Source: a virus. Taken from it: a stretch of DNA of 20,714 nt. Shown in pieces: positions 5,636 to 12,674 of this stretch. The stretch's first letter is position 1; every line of letters begins with the position of its first letter. The position numbers and the translations under genes are program-made. The notes beneath the pieces were generated by a model, which worked only from the letters and a program-made list of their open reading frames with translations, made no database searches and was not told where the DNA came from. Location: the IMG/VR virus record IMGVR_UViG_3300020473_000160, positions 1 through 20,714 of that record; one strand, 5' to 3'.

Positions 5636-6547
5636 ATGTCATTTGCTTCACTAAAGAAGGCTGCCAATAAAGGTAGTACTCTTAGTAAACTGACACAAGA
5701 GATAGAAAAACTCAACCAACCTCAGACTACAGGTGCTGATGAGCGTCTATGGAAACCTGAGTTGGATAAATCAGGAAACGGTTATGCCGTTATCCGATTC
5801 CTTCCTGCTCCAGATGGAGAGGACATGCCTTGGGCAAAAATCTGGTCACACTCCTTCAAAGGACCTGGTGGTCAGTGGTACATCGAGAACTCTCTTACTA
5901 CTATTGGTAAGGATGATCCTGTCGGTGAATTGAACAGGGAACTATGGAACAGTGGTCGTGAGACTGACAAGTCAACTGCTAGAACACAGAAGAGAAAACT
6001 CTCTTACTATTCTAACATCTATGTTGTAAGTGACCCTGCACATCCAGAGAACGAAGGAAAAGTCTTCTTATACCGCTACGGTAAGAAGATATTTGATAAG
6101 CTAGTAGAAGCAATGCAACCTGCATTTGCTGACGAGACTCCACTAGATCCATTTAACCTATGGAAAGGTGCAGACTTCAAGGTAAAGATTCGTAAGGTTG
6201 ATGGGTACTGGAACTATGATAAGTCAGAGTTCGCTGCACCTGCTACTCTAGGTAAACTAGATGATGAAGAACTAGAAAAGATTTGGAAACAGTCTTACTC
6301 ACTTGCTGAATTTGAAGCACCTAAGAACTTTAAGTCTTATGAGCAACTACAAGCAAGATTGAATCTAGTATTAGGTAAATCTTCACGTACACCAGCACCT
6401 GTTGTTGATGAGAGTGAAGAGGAAGTAGTACCTGCTAATTGGGGTAAAGAAGTTACTGATTTCAAAGCGAAAGCAGTTGCTGCTGCTCCAGCAAGCGGAG
6501 AAGAGGATACATTGTCGTACTTTGCTTCATTGGCAGAGGAGGACTGA
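5636..6547 (+). CDS. 32: Single-stranded DNA-binding protein gp32
   Basis: The T4-type ssDNA-binding protein coordinates replication, recombination and repair by covering single strands and recruiting polymerase and recombinase. The N-terminal basic cooperativity segment (KKAANKGSTLSKL, residues 7-19) is followed by the OB-fold core with WSHSFK (70-75), KRKLSYYSNIYVVSDPAHPENEGKVFLYRYGKKIFDK split over 119-155, and WNYD. The C-terminus is acidic and ends in a DTLSYFASLAEED-type partner-binding tail. The length of 303 matches T4 (301). The zinc site of T4 gp32 (His64, Cys77, Cys87, Cys90) is not preserved: the region reads ENSLTTIGKDDPVG, and I see no cysteine in the whole protein. GGAG precedes the ATG. 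Confidence 0.96.
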   Translation: MSFASLKKAANKGSTLSKLTQEIEKLNQPQTTGADERLWKPELDKSGNGYAVIRFLPAPDGEDMPWAKIWSHSFKGPGGQWYIENSLTTIGKDDPVGELNRELWNSGRETDKSTARTQKRKLSYYSNIYVVSDPAHPENEGKVFLYRYGKKIFDKLVEAMQPAFADETPLDPFNLWKGADFKVKIRKVDGYWNYDKSEFAAPATLGKLDDEELEKIWKQSYSLAEFEAPKNFKSYEQLQARLNLVLGKSSRTPAPVVDESEEEVVPANWGKEVTDFKAKAVAAAPASGEEDTLSYFASLAEED

Positions 6548-6561
6548 TTATAAACTGGCAC

Positions 6562-6586
6562 AAGGAGGACTTCATATCCTCCTTTT
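6562..6586 (+). terminator. Rho-independent terminator after gene 32
   Basis: AAGGAGGA (6562-6569) pairs with TCCTCCTT (6577-6584) across a seven-base loop, and the T-rich side continues to 6586. It lies 15 bases after the gp32 stop and separates the replication cluster from the accessory cassette. Confidence 0.85.
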
Positions 6587-6588
6587 GC

Positions 6589-6597
6589 TGTTATAAT
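6589..6597 (+). promoter_or_regulatory. Extended -10 sigma70 promoter (TGT TATAAT)
   Basis: A perfect TATAAT (6592-6597) is preceded by TG at 6589-6590, the extended -10 arrangement that can work without a good -35. No convincing -35 box is seen because that region is occupied by the terminator stem. It would start a transcript about 15 bases before the gene at 6618, whose ribosome binding site is AAAGGAG. Confidence 0.6.
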
Positions 6598-6617
6598 TAG
6601 TATATTAAAGGAGACCT

Positions 6618-7055
6618 ATGAAGTTTACACCATTACTTTTGATTCCCTTCTTGTCTGCAACACCAGCACAAGCTGGGTGGAAAGATTTTTTTCAACCAGG
6701 ATGGTCAGAGTCTGAGATCTGTTACAAAAAAGTATACAGAGAGGAGTATGTACCAGGCACTTACAACAGTCCAGGTTATGTTGAAACATATAAAGACAGG
6801 GTAGAGATTCCCTGCAACAGTATTATTTCAGGAGGAGGAAGAGAACCTCATTCTATAGGAAGACCTTCAAGACCACCATCCAGACCATACAGACCTTCAC
6901 GTGATGGAAATGAATGTGGTGATGGTAAGATTGCTGGTGGTATATTAGGTGGTGGACTTGCTGCTGCTATCTCAAGAGGAGATGGTCGTTGGTGGGCAAT
7001 CCCATTAGGTGTAGTTGCTGGTAGTCACATTGGATGTGATATTGATGGAGGATAA
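6618..7055 (+). CDS. Exported Cys-containing protein with glycine-zipper-like C-terminus (145 aa)
   Basis: It has a clear Sec signal peptide (residues 1-19, AQA cleavage site before GW). The mature part contains four cysteines (35, 66, 100, 140) that could form two disulphides in the periplasm, a Tyr/Val-rich domain, a proline/arginine/serine-rich linker (about 75-96), and a glycine-rich hydrophobic end (GGILGGGLAAAIS and GVVAGSHIG) like the paired glycine-zipper helices of small outer-membrane proteins such as the 17-kDa surface antigen family. It looks like a host-derived envelope protein. It leads a three-gene run that continues into a membrane protein and a methyltransferase without gaps. 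The role during infection cannot be read from the sequence. Confidence 0.72.
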   Translation: MKFTPLLLIPFLSATPAQAGWKDFFQPGWSESEICYKKVYREEYVPGTYNSPGYVETYKDRVEIPCNSIISGGGREPHSIGRPSRPPSRPYRPSRDGNECGDGKIAGGILGGGLAAAISRGDGRWWAIPLGVVAGSHIGCDIDGG

Positions 7056-7379
7056 ATGGATATACATGACATACCTGGTATAGGTGGTTTTTATACTAAA
7101 CAAGAAGTAGATGCCTTAATCAAGGCTGCTGTAGATGAAGCGAGAGCAATTGATGAAGAGTCAATGCGTAAACACAATAGAGATGCTACTATCATTAGTA
7201 TGATACTTGGGTTTACAGCGTTAGCATTATTTGTTGATGGATTACTTCGTATACTTGGCATCATTCCACCGTTCTTAGATATAGATGTAAATGTAATTGA
7301 TGACATCATTGATAAAGTTGAAAGTGATATGATACCAGTAGTACAAGATACAGTTAAGAAAATACCAAGGATAAGATGA
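7056..7379 (+). CDS. Single-TM hypothetical protein (107 aa)
   Basis: An N-terminal soluble helical part of about 43 residues is followed by a hydrophobic stretch at 45-70 that can span the membrane, then an acidic Asp/Ile/Val-rich C-terminal region with a short basic end. It begins on the base after the preceding stop and overlaps the methyltransferase start by four bases (ATGA), so all three genes of this cassette are likely translated together. No family is recognised. Confidence 0.65.
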   Translation: MDIHDIPGIGGFYTKQEVDALIKAAVDEARAIDEESMRKHNRDATIISMILGFTALALFVDGLLRILGIIPPFLDIDVNVIDDIIDKVESDMIPVVQDTVKKIPRIR

Positions 7380-8002
7380 CTCTAGAACAAGATTGGGATT
7401 TCTATTTCCAACAACGTCCTAATGGTGGACCTTGGGATGTGGAGAATAATTATGTTCCAGATCTATCTGTGGTAAATTTTATTAGAGAACATAGTGTACC
7501 AACTACAGCAAGAATATTAGATTGTGGTTGTGCTGATGGTAGAAACACTAAGTATCTTGCAAGTAGAAATTGTACAGTAATTGGATTAGATTTTTCAAAG
7601 ACTGTAATAGATAGAGCTGCTAAGTCTATTCCTGAAGCAACTTTTGTGTATGGTGATGCTAGGTCATTACCATTTGCTGAAGGTAGTTTTGATTATATTA
7701 TTGATGCTGGAGCACTTCATGTTAATCATCCAGATGATGCTCTCTTTATTATAGAAGAGTATCATAGAGTTCTTTTGTCTTCGGGTAAAGTATTCATTAG
7801 AGTATTCTCTGCTGGAAACGACTCATTATATGAACCTATCTTTAATGTAACAAAAGATAGTTTACCAGTCTACGGATACACTGTTGAGGAATTTGAAACT
7901 CTTATTGAAGATCATTTTCGTGTGTCAAGAAGGACTCACGCTCCCATGTATGGTGCTCATGGTAACGGATGTAATTATTATCATCTGTCAAGGAAAACTT
8001 AA
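7376..8002 (+). CDS. SAM-dependent class I methyltransferase
   Basis: A Rossmann-fold methyltransferase of the Methyltransf_11/25 type. Motif I is ILDCGCADG (residues 47-55), the acidic residue binding the ribose is Asp72 in GLDFS, motif III is GDARSLPF (93-100), and motif IV is SFDYIIDAGALHV (104-116), where an Asp-Ala-Gly appears in place of the more usual polar catalytic sequence. The length of 208 is typical of small-molecule methyltransferases. The substrate cannot be deduced. It closes the exported-protein cassette and lies just before a terminator. Confidence 0.88.
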   Translation: MTLEQDWDFYFQQRPNGGPWDVENNYVPDLSVVNFIREHSVPTTARILDCGCADGRNTKYLASRNCTVIGLDFSKTVIDRAAKSIPEATFVYGDARSLPFAEGSFDYIIDAGALHVNHPDDALFIIEEYHRVLLSSGKVFIRVFSAGNDSLYEPIFNVTKDSLPVYGYTVEEFETLIEDHFRVSRRTHAPMYGAHGNGCNYYHLSRKT

Positions 8003-8014
8003 ATCATTATAAAA

Positions 8015-8036
8015 AAACCCTCTTTTATGAGGGTTT
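8015..8036. terminator. Bidirectional terminator
   Basis: AAACCCTC (8015-8022) pairs with GAGGGTTT (8029-8036) across a six-base loop. Read leftward, the stem is followed by an uninterrupted run of T (complement of A8011-8017), a strong terminator for transcripts coming from genes 48 and 53. Read rightward, the T-tract is short (TTTCGTT) but follows the methyltransferase stop within 13 bases. Confidence 0.8.
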
Positions 8037-8073
8037 CGTTATAAAATAGTGTGTAAGATTCAACACAATACAA

Positions 8074-8244
8074 ATGTCAGGAGATTTTTTCTCACATAAT
8101 GATCAACAACCGCCTGTATGCAAGGCATCTAAAGCTATGGATGAGATTAAAGAATCTCGGTGGTATAATACCAATTATATTATTGAAATAGAAAGCTTGA
8201 TGGTTAATCAAAGGTACAGGACTGGTAGCCCCATGCAAGAGTAG
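8074..8244 (+). CDS. Short ORF (56 aa), hypothetical
   Basis: ATG 8074 to TAG 8242-8244 encodes a 56-residue, polar, slightly acidic protein with one Cys, an Asp/Gln/Pro-rich beginning and an aromatic centre (ESRWYNTNYIIEI). The ATG is followed by a balanced amino-acid mix, without the repeats or skew expected of a random frame. A TATAAA-like box at 8040-8045 lies upstream. It is the only plausible gene in the otherwise empty stretch between the methyltransferase and gene 53. I do not recognise it. Confidence 0.45.
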   Translation: MSGDFFSHNDQQPPVCKASKAMDEIKESRWYNTNYIIEIESLMVNQRYRTGSPMQE

Positions 8245-8324
8245 GGGGGTCATATATTATTCGATCTTTGATTCCCAGGAAACCGCAAAAAAAACTCGGC
8301 ATATTTTTTGGTCAAAAGGGTTTT
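8245..8324. other. Intergenic AT-rich stretch between convergent genes
   Basis: It holds a G6 run followed by AT-rich sequence, an A8 tract (8287-8294) and two T6 tracts (8305-8310 and 8321-8326). The A and T tracts can pair weakly but no GC-stable hairpin forms, so a terminator for gene 53 here is uncertain. No tRNA or ORF is seen. Confidence 0.4.
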
Positions 8325-9248
8325 TTAGTAACCTCCGTATCCTCCACTAGAAGAACTTGATGAACTAGAGGAACTAGATGATGAAGAACTACTACTGCTA
8401 CTGCTGGTACTTGTTGTACTGGTGGTAGCAGTTGTTGTAGATGTGGTAGTATTACTTGCAGTAGATGTAAATGCTACTGATGGTGCTGTAACTGTTGTTT
8501 CTTCTCCAACCTTTATTATTGAACTACCTGGTCCATTATCATAAGAGGTTACAACTCCTAATTCGACTTGATTACTTACACTAGCACTAATATAACCTCT
8601 AGTGTCTATGAATCTTTGTGCTACGCTTAATTCTGTCTTCTTATTATTCTGATCATCTAATTCTGAATGTGGTTCATATGCAACTAAATTGGCAAATTCG
8701 TCAGTAATCATATTTGTCAATTGTCCTGTAGGAATTCTTATAAGTCTCTTCATATCGTTTTCATACGATTCGTGTTCATAATTACTTACTGGATATATTG
8801 ATTCCTCTGATGTCTTAGTTGTTCCGTCTGGTAATACTGCTCTAAATGTGGAATTGACCTCTATACCTCTTTTAATGAAAACTATATCATTGTACAGTAT
8901 TTCTTTAGTTTCGTAATGATGGACTTGATCGGAATCTGTGTATTTTTCCTCGCAGTAGTTTTGAAGTTCAAATTCGGATTTTGGCCATTGTTCATATACA
9001 TCTGTAATGTTGTTTACAAGAAGTATTACCCAATCAAGTCCAGAACTGCCAAGTACTGCTAATGCAAGATCTGAAGGTTTAATCCCATCTGGGATAGATG
9101 AGGTTTCAAACAGAGTTGTGTATTTTTCAAGATCATCTCTGATTTTGCATCTTCTGAAAATATTCTTAACAAGGCGATATTTGAAACTTTCATCGTCTGT
9201 AAGACCTTCTCCAATATAGGTATTTGGTAATTGTGAAAAATATGCCAT
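8325..9248 (-). CDS. 53: Baseplate wedge protein gp53 with Ser/Thr-rich tail
   Basis: The N-terminal 110 residues match T4 gp53: MAYFSQLPN, a block KNIFRRCKIRDDLEKY, and the SSGLDWVILLVNNI motif (about 68-81) followed by EQWP. gp53 is a baseplate wedge subunit that bridges neighbouring wedges when the baseplate closes around the hub. T4 gp53 is 196 residues; here there are 307. The extra part includes a Thr/Ser-rich segment from about 258, a run of 20 Ser (282-301) and a GGYGGY end, which looks like a flexible and possibly exposed tail. It is the second gene of the leftward pair and starts two bases after the gene 48 stop. Confidence 0.85.
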   Translation of the reverse strand: MAYFSQLPNTYIGEGLTDDESFKYRLVKNIFRRCKIRDDLEKYTTLFETSSIPDGIKPSDLALAVLGSSGLDWVILLVNNITDVYEQWPKSEFELQNYCEEKYTDSDQVHHYETKEILYNDIVFIKRGIEVNSTFRAVLPDGTTKTSEESIYPVSNYEHESYENDMKRLIRIPTGQLTNMITDEFANLVAYEPHSELDDQNNKKTELSVAQRFIDTRGYISASVSNQVELGVVTSYDNGPGSSIIKVGEETTVTAPSVAFTSTASNTTTSTTTATTSTTSTSSSSSSSSSSSSSSSSSSSSGGYGGY

Positions 9249-9250
9249 AT

Positions 9251-10339
9251 TTAGTAACCGTCTACAATATCTTCGGTTGTGAGTAGTTTAGTCTCTGTAA
9301 ATTGTACGTTTAATACCAATGCTGGTACATTTAGTAGTGAATTACCACCTGCTCTTTTTAATGCATTGTATTGGTTATCTGGAGTATAGTTCACTGTAAC
9401 GTTTGTACATACTGAAGGATGAATTTTAAAATGTAGGTTACTATCTAAATCACCACCACTTGTTACTAGATTTCCTTGAGAGTCAAAACGACAGAATTGT
9501 ATATCAAACTTTCTTGGAACTTGGAAATATCTCTGACTTTCAGCAGTTGTCATTAATTGTTTCTTTCCTGTCCAAGGATCATCCTCGCTATTATCCCATC
9601 CAAATAGATCTTTCAATGCTTTGATTGTTTCATCAAATGGTTCGTATTTTGCTCCTTTTTTACCAATTTTAGTACCCTTTTTTCGTACTTTTCTTGCTAA
9701 TTTACCAGATTCAAATGTTGGGTGAGAACCCATTTTAAACCATTGGCAAATTGACCATATATTCTCTGCTTCTGTAGGGTTTCTAGCAAGCATTTTAAAG
9801 CTGAAATTATGATTACGGAAACTCATGTTATTGAAGACCTGTTCCGTATAGGGGTTAAATATTCTCCCCTTTGTCATTTGCTCTAAACTGTTAATATCAA
9901 CACTACCTTGTAATCCTAAAAATCCACTAATACTGTTTGCTGCTTGTACCATTGCACTTGCACCAAATTCAGGATTTGCTGCTTTTGCAGCCATTTGGAT
10001 TGTTTCTGCTAATGAATCAAAATTTATTTCACCTTCTACATTTGCTGCTGCGTTAGCAAGAGCAATACCACCAACTCCGAGATCTACGGTTCTATAGTTG
10101 GATTGATATGTTGTTGATAATGCTGGTGGCATATTGATGTATACCGTATCATTATCATATACTTTATCTGCTTCAACTGCACCTATATTTCCACCATAAA
10201 ATGCTTCATTATTGTCTCTGAATGACATTTGGAAGCTTTTAAACCTCACCCAGTCAATTGCATAGGTAGCACCATCAGCATCTCTATGGCGATCACCGTG
10301 AGATACAGGAGCTCGGTATGGGTATCTAAAAATTGACAA
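9251..10339 (-). CDS. 48: Baseplate tail tube cap gp48
   Basis: A 362-residue protein matching T4 gp48, which sits on top of the baseplate hub and starts tail tube polymerisation together with gp54. Recognisable parts are an opening with basic and Tyr/Pro residues, a central Ala/Gly-rich helical insert (about 90-155), and the conserved tube-fold block with FNPYTEQVFNNMSFRNHNFSF (split around 165-185) and NPTEAENIWSICQWFK, shared by tube-like proteins gp19, gp48 and gp54. The start is TTG (10337-10339), giving MSIFRYPYRAP; no nearby in-frame ATG is better placed. It is transcribed leftward from a late promoter at 10373-10380. Confidence 0.88.
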   Translation of the reverse strand: MSIFRYPYRAPVSHGDRHRDADGATYAIDWVRFKSFQMSFRDNNEAFYGGNIGAVEADKVYDNDTVYINMPPALSTTYQSNYRTVDLGVGGIALANAAANVEGEINFDSLAETIQMAAKAANPEFGASAMVQAANSISGFLGLQGSVDINSLEQMTKGRIFNPYTEQVFNNMSFRNHNFSFKMLARNPTEAENIWSICQWFKMGSHPTFESGKLARKVRKKGTKIGKKGAKYEPFDETIKALKDLFGWDNSEDDPWTGKKQLMTTAESQRYFQVPRKFDIQFCRFDSQGNLVTSGGDLDSNLHFKIHPSVCTNVTVNYTPDNQYNALKRAGGNSLLNVPALVLNVQFTETKLLTTEDIVDGY

Positions 10340-10348
10340 CTTAACTAC

Positions 10349-10355
10349 CTAAATA
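10349..10355 (+). promoter_or_regulatory. Late-like promoter (CTAAATA) for gene 4
   Basis: CTAAATA begins 29 bases before the ATG of gene 4, the same distance as at 1451, 11934 and 15957. Its predicted transcript start lies to the right of that of the opposing promoter, so the two late promoters cross over. Confidence 0.5.
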
Positions 10356-10372
10356 TTAACATGACCTGTATT

Positions 10373-10380
10373 TATTTATG
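10373..10380 (-). promoter_or_regulatory. Late promoter (CATAAATA) for genes 48-53
   Basis: On the minus strand CATAAATA occupies 10380-10373, with a second overlapping AATAAATA at 10376-10369. It lies about 40 bases upstream of the gene 48 TTG. It overlaps the ATG of gene 4 on the other strand. Confidence 0.65.
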
Positions 10381-10800
10381 CGTTATAAGCGAGGAAAATA
10401 CTTTCCCAAGAAACCTAATAAGTATAAAGGTGATTATCGTAATATAGTCTATAGGTCAGGGTGGGAACTTAAGTTCATGAAATTCTGTGATTATAATTCT
10501 TCTATTACTGAATGGGGTAGTGAAGAAATTATTATTCCTTATATTTCACCTGTTGATGGTAAACGTCATAGATACTATCCAGATTTCTATGTTAAAACTA
10601 ACGGTAAGAAGTATATCGTAGAGGTTAAACCATCAAGACAGACTAAAGAACCAAAAACGCAGAAAAAGGTTACTAAAAAGTATATAAATGAAGTTGTCAC
10701 TTGGAGTGTCAACAATGCAAAGTGGAAAGCAGCAACCGAGTTTTGCAAAGATTATAATATGGAGTTTATGATCATTACAGAAAAGGAGCTTAGAGTATAA
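10378..10800 (+). CDS. 4: Head completion nuclease-like protein gp4
   Basis: A 140-residue protein matching T4 gp4, which completes packaged heads before tail joining. It shows a PD-(D/E)XK pattern of the TnsA/gp4 type: Glu30 in YRSGWELKFM, Asp69 in YYPDF, and Glu82-Val-Lys84 in IVEVKPS. This implies a DNA-end-processing or structural nuclease fold acting at the portal. The first 20 residues are very basic. T4 gp4 is about 150 residues. Its TAA overlaps the gene 54 ATG (TAATG). Confidence 0.88.
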   Translation: MRYKRGKYFPKKPNKYKGDYRNIVYRSGWELKFMKFCDYNSSITEWGSEEIIIPYISPVDGKRHRYYPDFYVKTNGKKYIVEVKPSRQTKEPKTQKKVTKKYINEVVTWSVNNAKWKAATEFCKDYNMEFMIITEKELRV

Positions 10801-11717
10801 TGCCTTGGCGTTCAGACATACCACATAAACAGCAAGCTAGATCGGGATATCCAAGTTTGCAGGAGATGATGGCATTTTCCTTAAAGGATAAGGATTATTC
10901 TCCAGCTTCGACTAATTTATTTACAATACACATTGTAACACCAGCGTTATTAAAAAACTGGCAGGCAAGAGATGGGCAAGGTGGTCATATAATATCAGAT
11001 ACTATTGGATATAGAGATTCAACATTTATGCCTGATGCAGGTGGTAAAGGTGGACTATTAGGTAAATGTTTAAATTTTTATTGTCAAACTATTAGTATAC
11101 CAAGTAAACAGGTTACAACTGGTTCACTTGTTAATATAGGTACTGCAACTAAGTATGCTACAGGATCTGCTTTCAGTCAAATTTCTGCAACCTTTATTTC
11201 ACCTAAATCTCAACATAGTAGAAATTTCTTTGAAAGATGGATACAATTGATGGCTCCTGATGCTAATCAGTATAGTGATTATTATGATTATTATAATGCT
11301 CCTAGAATGATGATTTTTAAATGGGAGAAAGGTGGACAACGTGAAGAACCTTATACATTTGAAACTAGAAATCAAAATGCAAAGATAGAAGGATGGAATC
11401 CTAATGATAGACATCCACAGAAAGCATTTAATTATAAGTTAACTGCTAGTTGGGAGATGCAACAGGCATTTCCTTATAATCTAGGATCTACTCAGTTAAA
11501 TAACTCAGCAGCACGTGCTATGACGTTTACAGTAGGATTCTTCTTTGAACGTTATAGATTCTATACAGCAAGTCAATTTGACGAACCTGGTATAAGAACA
11601 CAAATCTCTATTCCTGGAATGGGATCACGAGATGATGATTATTATGATCCTCTCGTTGATGCTCAACAGATATTTGGTTCTGTAGACGCAACACAAAAAT
11701 CCCTCGGAATATGGTAA
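10800..11717 (+). CDS. 54: Baseplate tail tube initiator gp54
   Basis: It matches T4 gp54 (320 residues; here 305), which binds the gp48-capped baseplate and nucleates the gp19 tube. The protein has an N-terminal polar segment, a tube-like beta domain with CQTISIPSKQVTTG (around 98-111), FERWIQLMAP (about 141-150) and a Tyr-rich stretch YSDYYDYYNAP, then WNPNDRHPQKAFNY and the TVGFFFERYRFY block near residue 240-252. Gene order 48-4-54 across a short space supports the assignment. Expected location is the virion, at the baseplate/tube interface. Confidence 0.85.
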   Translation: MPWRSDIPHKQQARSGYPSLQEMMAFSLKDKDYSPASTNLFTIHIVTPALLKNWQARDGQGGHIISDTIGYRDSTFMPDAGGKGGLLGKCLNFYCQTISIPSKQVTTGSLVNIGTATKYATGSAFSQISATFISPKSQHSRNFFERWIQLMAPDANQYSDYYDYYNAPRMMIFKWEKGGQREEPYTFETRNQNAKIEGWNPNDRHPQKAFNYKLTASWEMQQAFPYNLGSTQLNNSAARAMTFTVGFFFERYRFYTASQFDEPGIRTQISIPGMGSRDDDYYDPLVDAQQIFGSVDATQKSLGIW

Positions 11718-11723
11718 AATAAT

Positions 11724-11942
11724 ATGCCACTACCAGAAATACCTTACGACCCCTGGTTTCATAAACCTCACCCCCACGACTCTATGCCTATTGCAACTGA
11801 TGAACCTCTAGATCTTGCACCAAGTTCTGTAGAACCTCAAGATGAAGAGAAAGAAGAAACACCACACGAAACTGCTTATCGTTTAGCAGTTGAAAAACAT
11901 AGTCCTTGGCCTGGCGGAGGTTCCGAGAACTTTCATAAATAA
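11724..11942 (+). CDS. Small proline/acidic hypothetical protein (72 aa)
   Basis: A 72-residue protein rich in Pro, His, Asp and Glu, probably disordered, with aromatic-proline motifs (YDPWFHKPHPHD and SPWPGG). It begins six bases after gene 54 and ends with CAT AAA TAA, which forms the late promoter of gene 26. I do not recognise it. The composition suggests a short linear-motif adaptor or virion-associated peptide, which is speculation. Confidence 0.6.
   Translation: MPLPEIPYDPWFHKPHPHDSMPIATDEPLDLAPSSVEPQDEEKEETPHETAYRLAVEKHSPWPGGGSENFHK
11934..11941 (+). promoter_or_regulatory. Late promoter (CATAAATA) for gene 26
   Basis: A perfect NATAAATA octamer made from the last His-Lys-stop codons of the preceding gene, starting 30 bases before ATG 11964. 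No Shine-Dalgarno sequence is visible in the short leader. Confidence 0.65.
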
Positions 11943-11963
11943 TTTTACTGAATTGAATTTACA

Positions 11964-12674
11964 ATGCCATTACCTACATTAAGTGTACCTAAGTACAAAC
12001 TGAAACTGCCTTCTGATGGCAGAACTGTCAATTTTAGACCTTTTCTTGTAAAAGAAGAGAAATTGCTACTTTTAGCAACTGAGACAGGTAGTCAAGAAGA
12101 TATTGTTACTGCAATTAAAAATATCATTACTGAATGTACTGATATTCATGATATTGATGATCTCCCAACTTTTGATATTGAATATGTCTTTCTTCAAATC
12201 CGTACCAAATCTGTTGGTGAGGCTGTTGAGGTTAATGTGACATGCCCTGATGATGGAGTAACGGAAGTACCTGTTAAAATACCTTTGAATGAAATTAAAG
12301 TCAAAAAAGACAAGAAGCATAAGAAGGATATTAAATTGGGTGACGATATTATCTTAACTATGAGTTATCCTAGTTTGGATACATTTGTTCAAATGAACTT
12401 CCAAGATGAAGAACCTACTGTAGATTCTGTTTTTGAAATGGCAGCAGGATGCGTAAAGCAAATTGCTGATGCTGAACAAGTATATGATGCGTTAGATACT
12501 CCTAAAGAAGAGATGATGGAATTCTTTGAGCAGTTGAGTAGTAAGCAGTTTCAAGAAGTTCAAAATTTCTTTGATACTATGCCTAAACTATCTCATACTG
12601 TTAAGGTTACTAATCCTAAAACTAAAGTTGTAAGTGACATAGTTCTAGATGGATTAGCATCTTTTTTCGGATAG
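11964..12674 (+). CDS. 26: Baseplate hub subunit / tail assembly chaperone gp26
   Basis: It belongs to the T4 gp26 family (T4_baseplate, Pfam PF12322). The hallmark near the N-terminus is FRPFLVKEEKLLLLATETGS (residues 25-44), followed by a helical segment, a beta sandwich-like region with CPDDGVTEVPVKI, and an acidic C-terminal helical region. The length of 236 compares with 208 in T4. gp26 is needed to build the central baseplate hub. The C-terminal codons GCA TCT TTT TTC GGA TAG contain a -1 slippery heptamer in the right phase, and the -1 frame continues into the gp51-like sequence, so a longer form of about 300 residues may be produced. It lies just before the giant tail proteins, like chaperones in other long-tailed phages. 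Confidence 0.88.
   Translation: MPLPTLSVPKYKLKLPSDGRTVNFRPFLVKEEKLLLLATETGSQEDIVTAIKNIITECTDIHDIDDLPTFDIEYVFLQIRTKSVGEAVEVNVTCPDDGVTEVPVKIPLNEIKVKKDKKHKKDIKLGDDIILTMSYPSLDTFVQMNFQDEEPTVDSVFEMAAGCVKQIADAEQVYDALDTPKEEMMEFFEQLSSKQFQEVQNFFDTMPKLSHTVKVTNPKTKVVSDIVLDGLASFFG
12662..12668 (+). promoter_or_regulatory. Putative -1 ribosomal frameshift site (T TTT TTC)
   Basis: The heptamer X XXY YYZ is present as T TTT TTC with the gene 26 frame reading TTT TTC GGA TAG. Slippage by one base would decode TTT TTT CGG ATA GCT and enter the gp51-like frame. Only GGA lies between the slip site and the zero-frame stop. I see no strong downstream hairpin; an ATGGA upstream (12649-12653 region) is a weak candidate for an internal Shine-Dalgarno-like stimulator. 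Confidence 0.6.

Noticed and set aside
8219-8285. tRNA-like stretch (GGTAGC ... GATTCCCAGG)
   Set aside because: I could not build acceptor, anticodon and T arms; the resemblance is limited to a few bases.
8287-8326. Terminator for gene 53 from A/T tracts
   Set aside because: Only A-T pairs with a long loop form; the GC-containing hairpin at 8015-8036 is a much better leftward terminator.
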